This document shows, piece by piece, positions 9,001 through 16,484 of a stretch of DNA of 32,552 nt. The stretch is taken from the NCBI GenBank assembly GCA_002310035.1, contig DBYC01000035.1:1-32552 (forward strand). The letters are read 5' to 3'. The notes under the pieces are model-generated. The model did no database searches and was not told the DNA's origin. It saw only the letters and a program-made list of their open reading frames with translations. Source of the DNA: a bacterium UBP6_UBA1196 (GTDB lineage Bacteria > UBP6 > UBA1177). Each line of letters opens with the position of its first letter. Position 1 is the stretch's first letter. A program made the translations under genes and the position numbers.

Positions 9001-10490
9001 TGGGCGGTGATTCGATCCAGGCAATTTTTGTTGTTTCGGCTTTGGAGAAAGCGGGTTTCGAACTGTCGGTTTCGGATATCGCACTACATGGGACAATATC
9101 CAAAATTGCCTTGCTGATTAAACCAACAGACAATCCTGAGTTGGAATGGGGAAAACAGAGCTACAAAACAATTCCGTTCACTCCGATAATGAAACTTTAC
9201 AGTAATATCGGAGAACTGAAGCTCAAAGATCTAGCTCAGACACAGATCGTTTCATGCGGAAAATTCGGCGAAATTGAAATTCGCAAGGCTCTGAACGCAA
9301 TAGTCAAACATCATGATATGCTTAGAGCTGTTCTTGATAAAACCGGGCTGAAGGTCAAAAGTTTTGAAGAATGCAAGCCTTATGAAATGAAAGTAAAGGA
9401 TCTTCGTGGAAGAAAAGACTGTGCCGAATTTGTCGAAAATGACTGCGAAGGTATAGATTTGGATCTCGAAAACGGTCCTCTGGTCAATACCGTGGTTTAT
9501 CTAACAGATTCGGAAAACTTTTTAAAAATCACAATTCACCATTTTGTCATAGACGGTGTTTCTTGGAGGGTTTTTGCTGATGACCTGAGCATTGCTTTGG
9601 AACAGCTGAGCAATGGCAGAGAAATAAGACTTCCGGAAAAAACAGCATCTTTCAGAGCGTGGATAGAAAATCTTGAGGATTATAAAAGGACTTCTGCTGT
9701 TAATGAATTTAAATATTGGGATGGTATATTGAATTCACTTAATAAACTTCCAGATGTTATTCCAAACAGCATTGAAGTGCATGAATATGAGGAATACAGT
9801 TTCACTCTGGAAAAAACATTTACGGAACAGCTTTTGACAAGTGCAAACAAAGCTTTCGGAACACATGCAGACGAACTGCTTCTCTCAGCTTTGGGAACAG
9901 CTTTGAAAGAACTTTATGGTAAAAATGATTTCGGTGTCTGCATCGAAACTCACGGCAGGGAACAGTTGCATAAAAATACTGACGTAAGCAGGACTGTCGG
10001 CTGGTTCACATCATATTTCCCGATGGTTCTTAAATGTGGAGACACATTGAATGAAACTATCGTCAATATAAAGGAGACGATACGTGGTGTTCCTAAAAAA
10101 GGTGTTGCTTACCCTCTGTTTTTCGGAAGAATCCCAGAAAAAACGGAGTTAATATATAATTTCAACGGCGTTTTAAGAGAAGGCAACAAATTTACTAAAG
10201 AAACATTCAGAAAAAATGCTGCCCGCAACGCGATTCCTGATAAAATCGCAATAAACAGTATAGTTTTGAATGGCGAGTTTTGTGTTTTCGTATCATTTAA
10301 AGGCAATATTCAAGCGAATGTTGCATCTGATATTGGAATTGAATACGAAAAACAGCTTAAAAACCTGATCATTTATTGCACTGAATACAAAGGAAGTGTA
10401 AAAACGCTTTCCGATTATTCTGATCACGACCTTAAAGAATCGGAACTTGAAGAATTTGAGCGGATGTTTAACGAAACTGAAGATGAGTAA
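6081..10490 (+). CDS. Nonribosomal peptide synthetase, C-A(Ser)-PCP-E
   Basis: 1469 residues. C domain ~1-430 with H129-H130...D134. A domain ~436-935 with A3 YTSGSTGRPKG (~582), A4 FDVSLWE (~626), A5 NLYGPTE (~727), A8 GQRIEL and A10 SGKIDR. PCP ~940-1010 with LGGDSI, phosphopantetheine site S978. Epimerization domain ~1020-1445 with H1153-H1154...D1158-GVSWR, ETHGRE and RTVGWFTSYFP. Aligning A4-A5 with GrsA gives the pocket DVWHFSLVDK, the EntF serine code, so L-Ser activation and conversion to D-Ser are predicted. The C-terminal ~24 residues (LSDYSDHDLKESELEEF...) resemble a donor COM docking segment, fitting an interaction with the next protein. The first C domain has no upstream module, so it may accept an acyl or polyketide starter (inference). 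The visible Shine-Dalgarno is weak (GGCGGG), and expression is probably in an operon with the Lgt-like gene. Confidence 0.96.
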   Translation: MKRIYSLSRPQRAVYYREKLAGGTISNICCSSLFNKKYSEEEIKNAIVSVYQQNDALRIRIKEENGNPVQYFSDSYPENVDVLYFKNKEDLDEFGQKWAKEPFAFENNSLCELKAVVLPDRSGAICRLHHIVADAWGIALIPAQLSKILRNEEIETFSYRDFIESDEKYSKSQRHDEDRCFFEEKFPENPYPVYLSDQHALSFVAKRKSFDIDREESRRFIEYAKKYSVSPFVLFLTVLSVCFSRMKMNAEKFYIGTTFLNRSGFVEKNTVGTYAPALPFMITVDNNRNFTENMSETRKIVLLHIRHGKYNYNELLNDLRHKFNFQGKLFDVSLTYMNMSIYGECDSTWYFNCTQNETLHIHIDDRDAKGVLTFNYDYLTDIFTENDIEKFHSAMMLLLEDAINNPDKKISELEIAPKEDLSILHGERTVLPESATIPSLFEEMVKKKADEICVVTDYKNYTFSEFNNLAKLIDSEIRKITLGKKQPVAVVAERSIEMYASIYAIVRGGNAYLPIDPAYPKERIGYMLENSGAELVLAQDKFCGLFDKIKVLDVSEIIKDGHVQTEDQPVSALPEDTAYIIYTSGSTGRPKGAKISHGSLLNRILWMEKAYPLDENSVILQKTPYTFDVSLWEIFWWGISGRKMAFMKPDEYFLPAKITDEIYRKKATVAHFVPSVLDLFVKYLENDPKEREKVSTLKDVFVSGEVLNASLINRFYVMFSAEDVKIHNLYGPTECAVDVSFYDCKARESDPVPIGKPIDNTDIFILDNNMQAVPKGVVGEICIGGTNVGQGYVNNEALTNEVFLKNPFGEGQIYKTGDLGYINSENKIIFSCRKDTQIKLNGQRIELTEIENAISEIDGISQSAVVVRKNNEGNQILCAFYSGEKRGNSEIRKELGKKLPNYMIPQIITHLDEMPLTSSGKIDRLSLPAINLENIVCDKEFVEARTEEEKALLEAVKDVLKIDRVSVTDNFFELGGDSIQAIFVVSALEKAGFELSVSDIALHGTISKIALLIKPTDNPELEWGKQSYKTIPFTPIMKLYSNIGELKLKDLAQTQIVSCGKFGEIEIRKALNAIVKHHDMLRAVLDKTGLKVKSFEECKPYEMKVKDLRGRKDCAEFVENDCEGIDLDLENGPLVNTVVYLTDSENFLKITIHHFVIDGVSWRVFADDLSIALEQLSNGREIRLPEKTASFRAWIENLEDYKRTSAVNEFKYWDGILNSLNKLPDVIPNSIEVHEYEEYSFTLEKTFTEQLLTSANKAFGTHADELLLSALGTALKELYGKNDFGVCIETHGREQLHKNTDVSRTVGWFTSYFPMVLKCGDTLNETIVNIKETIRGVPKKGVAYPLFFGRIPEKTELIYNFNGVLREGNKFTKETFRKNAARNAIPDKIAINSIVLNGEFCVFVSFKGNIQANVASDIGIEYEKQLKNLIIYCTEYKGSVKTLSDYSDHDLKESELEEFERMFNETEDE

Positions 10491-12777
10491 TATTGTTGAT
10501 ATTTACGGACTGACCCCTGCACAGGAGGGAATATATTTTCAATATGTTCTCAACCCTTCAGGAAAAACATATCACCTGCAGTTTCTACTCAGACTGAAGC
10601 ATCGCATTGATCCTGAGATTTTGGAAAAAGCGATAAAACTTCTTCCTTTACGCCACGATGTTCTGCGGAGTGCTTTTGCGATTTCAGCTTCCACTGGGAA
10701 TATCAAGCAGATTGTGCTTAAAAACAGAGGAGCCGACTTCCAAGAAATCGGCTTTAACGAAAAAGAAGACGATAAAAAACTCAGAGAAATAGTTGATCAT
10801 GATGCAGATATTCAATTCGATCTCCAGAAAGATCCGCTGTTCCGAGCGATTCTGGTCACATTCAGCGATGCACAATACCTGATCGTAAGCACACATCATA
10901 TTGTTGTCGACGGCTGGTCAATACCGATTCTTGCAAACGACATCGAGCATTTTTATGCAGAACTTTTGTCTGGGCACACCGTAGAAGACTTGGAGGCTGA
11001 AATATCGCGTGAAAAAGCCGGATCTACTCCATTCAGTGCCTATGTAGAATGGATAAAAAATGCAAACAACGATGAAACGAAGGTGTACTGGCGGAATCTG
11101 TTCCGCGGTTATAGTGGCGGCATTTCTTCAGAAACGCAAAATGAAAGTAATAAGATCTTTGATTCGGATACGCTGCATTTCAGCAGAGATTTGACAGAAA
11201 AGCTTGAGGCTTTTGCAATAACAGAGAATGTTACGGCAAACACATTGTTTGAAGCTGCACTTGCCGTCGCACTGCAAAAGGAAAGCAACTCAGATGATGT
11301 TGTTTTTGCCAAAGTCGTTTCGGGAAGAAATGCAAAACTCAAGAATATTTTTGAGTGTGTCGGTCTTTTTGTGAACACGATACCGGTAAGAGTGAGGTTC
11401 AAAGAGCTGTCAGACACAAAAGAACTCCTGCATAATATCCGCAAACAGTCTGCAATGGCTGACAGATACGGATTTTTATCTCTTTCGGAAATATGCAGAA
11501 TTACAGCTTTGGGACGAAATGAAATCAGGGTTGTCCTCGCTTTCGAGAATTATCCTTTCAATTATTCGGGCGAAACGATCGGCTTTGAACTGGTAGAAAA
11601 CAAAGACCAGACAAATTTTGATATCACATTTGCCGTAACAAAAGAGAAGGAAGGCTATTACATAAAGATCGTTTTTGCACCTCATTGCAACGCACAGGCA
11701 GAAAATCTGCTGCAGGATTTGAAGACGGAACTGATAAATATCGTTGAGAATCGTACGCTTAATTTCATGAGAAAAACGGCAGAAAACTCAACTCGAAATA
11801 AAGAATCTGAAAAAAGCGATTTTTTTTCTCCCGAAAGTGAGACCGAACAGATGGTTTGCGACAAATTCTCAGAAATACTGCACATTTCACCTGTAAGCAT
11901 GAACACCGACTTCTTTTTTGCCGGAGGTTCGAGTATAGATGTTATCTCTTTCATATCTGACGAAAGATTTAAAAATATATCGGCATCGGAATTTATAGCG
12001 AATCCGACTCCTGCCGGACTATGTGCTATTTTAGAAAGCAAAAAACTCAATAAATACGAATATCTGCAGCCGCTGTTCGTTCCTGAAAAATCCCAAAAAA
12101 CACTGGTTCTTTTTCCGTATGCAGGAGGAAATGCCGAAAGTTATTCCGAACTGGTTCCTGAACTCAGGAAGCGTATGGCTGACACAGCTTTATATTTCGT
12201 CAGATTTCTGCACAGTGTCGAAGAATGCCGCGAGGCTTCGGAAGAAATACAAGACTTGGGCAAATTCAGTGACTTATACTTTTATGCTCACTGCATCGGC
12301 GATTCCGTAGCATTGCAGATAGCTGATTTTATTGAAGAAAACCAAAGTGAGATCGGAGGGTTGATCGTGGGTGCGAACATTCCTCCGAAAAAGCCGTTCA
12401 GATACAACTGGTGGAACATCGTTCCTGATTTTATTTTGAAAAAGATTCTAATAAAAGCAGGAAGCAGGATCGGAGATTTAAGCGACAGACAATCTAAAGA
12501 AATCCTTCGACTCTTTAGAAAAGACAGCGATTTTTTCATCGATTTCTTTAAGTCAAGAACAAAAAAAATTTCGTCTCCGGTTTCCGTGATCATCAACAGA
12601 AATGATATTTTTACTCCGAATCACAAAGATGCTGAAAAAAATTGGAGAAAATATACGACAAATGAAGTTTTTGTTCGATACATTGAAAGTAACTCCCACT
12701 ATTTTCAATCGGAAAATGCTAATATTTTGGCAGAAATGATAGATGAAATCATAAATAATCCCTCCCGCAATTCCTGA
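10483..12777 (+). CDS. Nonribosomal peptide synthetase, C-PCP-TE, lacking an A domain, with a Cys-type thioesterase
   Basis: 764 residues from the ATG at 10483. This start overlaps the upstream stop by 8 nt (ATGAGTAA), pointing to translational coupling; an ATG at 10447 is possible but adds residues not expected for a C domain. Condensation domain ~1-430 opens with an acceptor-COM-like LTPAQEGIYF segment and has H138-H139...D143-GW. PCP ~455-530 has AGGSS with S484 as the likely phosphopantetheine site. An alpha/beta-hydrolase thioesterase, ~545-764, starts with LFPYAGG. Its nucleophile elbow reads AHCIGDS, so C604 replaces the usual Ser; D708 and H739 complete a plausible triad. No adenylation motifs lie between C and PCP, so this carrier must be loaded in trans or work unloaded. 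Cys-type TE domains are known from obafluorin and sulfazecin synthetases, where they form strained rings; that chemistry is not established here. Confidence 0.94.
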   Translation: MSNIVDIYGLTPAQEGIYFQYVLNPSGKTYHLQFLLRLKHRIDPEILEKAIKLLPLRHDVLRSAFAISASTGNIKQIVLKNRGADFQEIGFNEKEDDKKLREIVDHDADIQFDLQKDPLFRAILVTFSDAQYLIVSTHHIVVDGWSIPILANDIEHFYAELLSGHTVEDLEAEISREKAGSTPFSAYVEWIKNANNDETKVYWRNLFRGYSGGISSETQNESNKIFDSDTLHFSRDLTEKLEAFAITENVTANTLFEAALAVALQKESNSDDVVFAKVVSGRNAKLKNIFECVGLFVNTIPVRVRFKELSDTKELLHNIRKQSAMADRYGFLSLSEICRITALGRNEIRVVLAFENYPFNYSGETIGFELVENKDQTNFDITFAVTKEKEGYYIKIVFAPHCNAQAENLLQDLKTELINIVENRTLNFMRKTAENSTRNKESEKSDFFSPESETEQMVCDKFSEILHISPVSMNTDFFFAGGSSIDVISFISDERFKNISASEFIANPTPAGLCAILESKKLNKYEYLQPLFVPEKSQKTLVLFPYAGGNAESYSELVPELRKRMADTALYFVRFLHSVEECREASEEIQDLGKFSDLYFYAHCIGDSVALQIADFIEENQSEIGGLIVGANIPPKKPFRYNWWNIVPDFILKKILIKAGSRIGDLSDRQSKEILRLFRKDSDFFIDFFKSRTKKISSPVSVIINRNDIFTPNHKDAEKNWRKYTTNEVFVRYIESNSHYFQSENANILAEMIDEIINNPSRNS

Positions 12778-12799
12778 AAAAATTTGATTTGTAACTTAA
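12777..12799 (+). repeat. Left copy of a 23-bp imperfect direct repeat flanking the accessory-gene mosaic
   Basis: It starts at the last base of the NRPS-2 stop and contains TTGATTTGTAACTTAA. The copy at 13900-13922 matches at 21 of 23 positions in the same orientation. The pair brackets the broken DUF4143 and YhcG genes. Confidence 0.7.
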
Positions 12800-12814
12800 A
12801 AAACGGGCTACAAT
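12784..12814 (+). promoter_or_regulatory. Orphan promoter-like sequence
   Basis: TTGATT (12784-12789) and TACAAT (12809-12814) are separated by 19 nt. The sequence reads toward the + strand, where no intact gene follows; the -10-like part overlaps the stop of the antisense DUF4143 remnant. It may be left from a gene displaced by the mosaic. The spacer is longer than optimal. Confidence 0.25.
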
Positions 12815-13725
12815 AGCGGCGTCATGTAAAGCGGAAGATACAGAATCCCTTCTTTTTCCTGAAGGTCTGCCGTATGCAGCACGTACTGCGTCGAAATCTG
12901 CTCAGCATACTTTGCGGCAAATTTTCTGAGCGAGGAAGTAGTGTATCTCGTAGCCGATTTGACTTCTATCGGAGAAATATTGTGCCTATTTGTCAGATTG
13001 GGTTTCTGCACGAGAAAATCAATTTCCATGCGGTCGGAAGCCTCTTCTTTCGAGTATGACGAATAGAAATAAAGCTTGTGTCCCGTTGCGCAAAGCATCT
13101 GAGCAACTATATTTTCTACCAGCATTCCCTTGTTTATCTCGAGTTTGTCGAGCAGAAGGCGGTTGTAGAGCTTTTCTTTTGCAATGACTTTTTCGTCAAA
13201 AGTGTGTGAAATCAAAAGTCCGGTGTCGGCCATGTAGCATTTCAGTGAAGTGTTGTCGGCACGCATTTTCAGCCCGACAGTCGGTTCGGTCGCCGCGTAG
13301 CAGATATTCACGATCTTTGCATCTGCGAGCCAGAAAAACGAGCTCTCATAGCTGCGGAACCTGGCGTTTCCCGACAGATCAGCCAGTTTGAAGCGCTTTT
13401 CATGGCGCTGAAGTTCCGCCGGTATCCAGTCGAAAATGCTTTTGACCTTGCTTTCGTATCCGACGGCGTATTTTTCAATGTCGGCGCGATATAAGTCGAG
13501 AATGTCGCGTTTTACGGCATCTGTCTCGTCAAAATCTCTGTTTTCACGAAAGGCAAGGACGGCCTGCGGCATTCCTCCGACAATCATATACTGACGGAAA
13601 AGATCCATCGTTTTGCGGTGCACCGGGCCGAGCGGCTGTTTTCGCTCGAAGCAGTATCTGATGAATGGCATCGTCGTTTCGTCGCCAAGAGCCCAGAGGA
13701 ATTCCTCAAAATCCATCGGATACAT
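12808..13725 (-). pseudogene. N-terminally deleted AAA-type ATPase with DUF4143
   Basis: About 305 residues are recognisable, from MYPMDFEEFLWALGD to the TAG at 12808. They match the second half of the AAA_14/DUF4143 ATPases common in gut and environmental bacteria. MYPMDFEEFL is the conserved block that normally follows the ATPase core, and SPIEVKSA...K (about two thirds in) is the nuclease-like C-terminal motif. The Walker A and B parts are absent. The frame stays open to a TTG at 13791, but those extra residues are antisense to a YhcG fragment and do not belong to the family, so homology breaks near 13725. The protein cannot bind ATP as read and is most likely a decayed remnant. The full-length family has roughly 380-450 residues. 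Confidence 0.8.
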
Positions 13726-13900
13726 CGGAATCCTGCTCTGCACGAACAAAAACGATACTGTCGTCAAAATGACTCTGCCGGAAAACAACAAAACAATCCT
13801 TTCAAGCGAATACCAGCTTTACCTGCCAACTTCGGAAGAACTTGTAAAAAAGGTGGATGAAGTAAGAAAATCATCGAAAAACACCTCTCCCATTTCGTAA
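13709..13900 (+). pseudogene. C-terminal fragment of a DUF1016 (YhcG-type) PD-(D/E)XK nuclease
   Basis: This short frame, ending at the TAA 13898-13900, encodes IGILLCTNKNDTVVK, then TLPENNKTILSSEYQLYLP, then SEELVKKVDEV. That is the characteristic C-terminal end of DUF1016/YhcG proteins (IG.ILC..K.D..V.Y.L.....I..S.Y.LYLP...EL). Everything upstream of about 13709 on this strand is antisense to the DUF4143 remnant, so only the last ~60 residues of a ~330-residue family remain. The fragment abuts the DUF4143 remnant tail-outwards, a junction of two unrelated genes without any transposase. It is probably non-functional. The family assignment is from remembered motif similarity. Confidence 0.65.
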
Positions 13901-13922
13901 AAAAATTGGATTTATAACTTAA
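13900..13922 (+). repeat. Right copy of the 23-bp imperfect direct repeat
   Basis: Contains TTGGATTTATAACTTAA and matches 12777-12799 at 21 of 23 positions. It overlaps the last base of the YhcG fragment stop codon and lies 1123 bp from the left copy. Confidence 0.7.
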
Positions 13923-13994
13923 CGAGTTGCAAATAAAAGGTCGGATTCGTTTGTTGAAGAAAAAATGCAATATTTTCCAAATATTACTTCTGGT

Positions 13995-14085
13995 TTCGCA
14001 CCAAATCAAGATTTTTGAAAGGCGTTTTTCGCACCAAATCAAGATTTTTGAAGGGCGTTTTTCGCACCAAATCAAGATTTTTGAA
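13995..14085 (+). repeat. 33-bp tandem repeat, 2.8 copies
   Basis: Copies at 13995-14027 and 14028-14060 differ by one base; a third partial copy covers 14061-14085. The core is TTCGCACCAAATCAAGATTT followed by TTGAA and GGCG. The period is a multiple of three, so the copies stay open in several frames, but they lie upstream of the promoter and start of the next gene. There are no spacers, so this is not a CRISPR array. Confidence 0.9.
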
Positions 14086-14110
14086 TTTTCGCTTTTTCAG
14101 AAAACTGGTG

Positions 14111-14116
14111 TATAAT
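14111..14116 (+). promoter_or_regulatory. Probable -10 box (TATAAT) for the GT-C-like membrane protein gene
   Basis: A perfect TATAAT lies 25 nt before the preferred TTG start. The best -35 at 17-nt spacing (TTCGCT, 14088-14093) is poor. The position supports starting translation at 14141 rather than at the ATG 14015 inside the tandem repeat. Confidence 0.5.
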
Positions 14117-14130
14117 GCCGCGGTTTTGAC

Positions 14131-14134
14131 GAGG
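14131..14134 (+). promoter_or_regulatory. Ribosome binding site (GAGG) that decides the TTG start at 14141
   Basis: GAGG lies 6 nt before TTG 14141. The in-frame ATG at 14015 lies upstream of the -10 box and within the tandem repeat. Confidence 0.6.
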
Positions 14135-14140
14135 TTTGTT

Positions 14141-16012
14141 TTGACAGAATATAGACAAAAATATTTTGCATTTTTCATTTATTTTCTCTTTTTTGCGCTC
14201 CTTTTTTTGCAGTTTCCGTTGCGCAAAGAGATTTCGGGCAACTGCGATTCCTGGCTTGCGCTTACTTATTCTGCACACAATTTAGAGGTGATAAAATCGT
14301 TTTTCACCGGTGAAAATGCCGGGAAAGCGATGTTCCCCGCTGAAAATCCGCTCGCTTACGGCGAATCTGCACCAGGAATGCAGCTTCTAATTATATTTTT
14401 CAAAATTTTCGGTTTGACTGATTACTGGGCGAATTTCTGGTTCATTACAGTCCTTCTTGCGCTGACTGCTTTCGGAATTTTTATTTTCACAGGCAATTTC
14501 ACCTCTTTTTTCCCCGCGAAACTCTTTGCCGGATTCTGCTTCACATGCAGCAACATGGTTTTCGCCCACATTGACGATTCAGTTATAATTTTCTTCTTCA
14601 TTCCGGCCATAGCGCTTCATCTGATCTGGCGGCACTTTGAGACTTCTAAATTAAAATATTTAATAATTTCAAGCATTTTAGCAGGCCTGGAAATTTATTT
14701 CTCGTTCTATGTCTTTTTCTATCAGTTTCTTATGATTTCCGTGCTTTTCGCTTTCCTTGCACGGAAAAACGGCCTGAAAATTGCCAGGATCGCAAAACTT
14801 TTTTCGATTTATATTCTGATTTCATTCGTCATAGCGGCTCCGAACTTTTTTTATTATCTTTACACACTCTATGACATTGATTTTATTCCTGTTTTCGAGG
14901 CTTTTTACACGGCGAAGATGGCAAGTTTCAGTCTCGTCGACATGTTTCTGGTGCTGCCAGACAACCTGATTTACCCGAATATCGGAGAATTTTTCGGAAT
15001 CCCGATGAACTGGGGATTTGTCCGGCATTACAACTTCATCGGCCTCTCCGTGCTTGCACTTTTTGTTTATTCGATGTTTAAATGGAATAGCAGACACCGG
15101 ATTTTACTGGCAATTTTTGCCGCGACCGGCATATTTTTTGCATGCGGGCCGGTCTTTATGTTCAACATGAAAGAAATTTTTTATTCGCCGCTTTACATTT
15201 TTTACAAACCTCTGCCTGTTCTGAAATTTCTGCGTGTCGCGGTCCGCGCATACTTCATATTTCTCTTTGCTGTATCCGTTTCGGCGGCACTTTCAATGGA
15301 AAGGATCTGCCAAAAATTTAAGAAGCAGCATCTTGTGATCATTGCGTTTTTTGCAGTCAACTTTGTTGAAAACGTACCGTTCCCGCTGAAAGGTTTCGAT
15401 GCCTCGGTGGCGGAAAAAGTGCCTGAAATTTATGAAACGCTATGGCAGCAGAATATCAAAAATCCGCTGATTTTGGAGCTTCCGGCAGAAATGAATATCG
15501 AATTTGATGCGGAAGAGATGAAAAAATTCAAAGATCCTAAAGATTTTGTTCACAAAAAAAGCGGAAATCCCGAACTTCATGTTATGAATATGGGGATGTT
15601 TGTCGATTCGTGGGACGATATTTTCCAATACAACCGCGAAATTATTTACACAAACTGGCAGAACCGCCACAAAATCGATTCAATAAACGGCGTGAACGGA
15701 TATTTTCCGACTCCGCGCATGATTTTTCAGTATCACATCAACAGCCTGCCCGATCCCGAATCGTTTATGTTTTTAAAGAAATCGGGAGTAAATTTCATAG
15801 TTTGGAATGAATTTATGAAGATAAAATCTGACAAACTATCGCTTTCGGAACTTGAAAAATCGCCTTGCCTCAAAAAAATTGCCGAAAACAGCGAAGGAAG
15901 CGTTCTTTTCAAACCGGTGAACTGCGATATCCGGAAAAAATCTGAAAAAAACGATGTCAGAGAGCCTACTTTTGAGAATAAGAGTCCTTTTTTAAAAGTC
16001 CGCAAAAAATAA
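14141..16012 (+). CDS. Polytopic GT-C/YfhO-like membrane protein
   Basis: 623 residues from the TTG at 14141. An N-terminal hydrophobic helix (~10-28) is followed by an extracytoplasmic loop containing GNCDSW, then about ten further membrane segments to residue ~420, then a soluble C-terminal domain of ~200 residues ending in a Lys-rich tail. The layout, an acidic residue in the first loop, an early HIDDS motif, and a C-terminal 'INSLPDPESFMFLKKSGVNFIVW' type block (shown here as a 23-residue region at about nt 15739-15807) resemble YfhO-like and GT-C-fold glycosyltransferases that use polyprenyl-phosphate sugars outside the membrane. Donor and acceptor cannot be read from sequence. The last 47 nt overlap the convergent gene at 15966-16484. 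Its own promoter makes it independent of the NRPS genes. Confidence 0.7.
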   Translation: MTEYRQKYFAFFIYFLFFALLFLQFPLRKEISGNCDSWLALTYSAHNLEVIKSFFTGENAGKAMFPAENPLAYGESAPGMQLLIIFFKIFGLTDYWANFWFITVLLALTAFGIFIFTGNFTSFFPAKLFAGFCFTCSNMVFAHIDDSVIIFFFIPAIALHLIWRHFETSKLKYLIISSILAGLEIYFSFYVFFYQFLMISVLFAFLARKNGLKIARIAKLFSIYILISFVIAAPNFFYYLYTLYDIDFIPVFEAFYTAKMASFSLVDMFLVLPDNLIYPNIGEFFGIPMNWGFVRHYNFIGLSVLALFVYSMFKWNSRHRILLAIFAATGIFFACGPVFMFNMKEIFYSPLYIFYKPLPVLKFLRVAVRAYFIFLFAVSVSAALSMERICQKFKKQHLVIIAFFAVNFVENVPFPLKGFDASVAEKVPEIYETLWQQNIKNPLILELPAEMNIEFDAEEMKKFKDPKDFVHKKSGNPELHVMNMGMFVDSWDDIFQYNREIIYTNWQNRHKIDSINGVNGYFPTPRMIFQYHINSLPDPESFMFLKKSGVNFIVWNEFMKIKSDKLSLSELEKSPCLKKIAENSEGSVLFKPVNCDIRKKSEKNDVREPTFENKSPFLKVRKK

Positions 16013-16484
16013 AAACTGAAGCCGAAAAAACAATGATCAGATAATAAAGATAGACCGCAAAATAGATGGTCGAGATTCCTGTCGGCTGGCTGTGTTTCCA
16101 TAATCCTGAATAAATTCCGGCGCTTTCAACAGCTATCGAAAGCAGATTCATCAAAGCTGCGGCAATCAGAAAAACAGTTGCCCGCAAAAATCTGCTTTTG
16201 AAAAGTTTTGCCGCCTTCAAAGCAGAAAAATTTATAATTCCTGAATAAAATCCGCCAAGCAGAATAATTGCGACAGGAAAATCGAAAAACGGAAAAGGAA
16301 GCAGAACATCCGGATAAAAAGTTCCGACACCCTCAAAAACCATCTCATTCACGATTTCAAGAGCTGCCGCTGCAAACATCGAGGCAAAAAGCGCTTTCCC
16401 GATTGCCGTTTTAGCCGTAAAATACCACAAAAACGGGACTGTCACGATAAAAACCGCAATTTCAACCACAACGAACAGAGCCAT
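15966..16484 (-). CDS. Small polytopic membrane protein, function unknown
   Basis: 172 residues with about five hydrophobic segments. A conserved-looking stretch, NEMVFEGVGTFYPD then PFPFFDFPVAIILLGGFYSG, places acidic and Tyr/Pro residues between helices, as in membrane enzymes of the carotenoid-biosynthesis or CPBP kind, but I cannot assign a family. The start ATG (16484) overlaps the stop of the upstream methyltransferase gene (TAATG) and has a GAGGGG Shine-Dalgarno just before it, so the two are translationally coupled. The 3' end overlaps the convergent membrane-protein gene by 47 nt. Confidence 0.7.
   Translation of the reverse strand: MALFVVVEIAVFIVTVPFLWYFTAKTAIGKALFASMFAAAALEIVNEMVFEGVGTFYPDVLLPFPFFDFPVAIILLGGFYSGIINFSALKAAKLFKSRFLRATVFLIAAALMNLLSIAVESAGIYSGLWKHSQPTGISTIYFAVYLYYLIIVFSASVFIFCGLLKKDSYSQK

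Noticed and set aside
10447..10490. Programmed frameshift or sequencing error splitting one NRPS gene
   Set aside because: The E domain and COM-like tail are complete, and the next protein begins with a complete C domain; the 8-nt overlap is normal coupling.
12808..13791. Intact DUF4143 ATPase starting at TTG 13791
   Set aside because: The first ~22 residues are antisense to the YhcG fragment and the Walker motifs are missing.
12777..13922. Insertion sequence
   Set aside because: No transposase or terminal inverted repeats; only imperfect 23-bp direct repeats around broken genes.
13995..14085. CRISPR-like repeat array
   Set aside because: Units are contiguous 33-mers without spacers and number fewer than three.
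14015..14140. N-terminal extension of the GT-C-like protein from ATG 14015
   Set aside because: It would be translated tandem repeat, lies upstream of the TATAAT box, and TTG 14141 has GAGG at good spacing and begins just before the first membrane helix.
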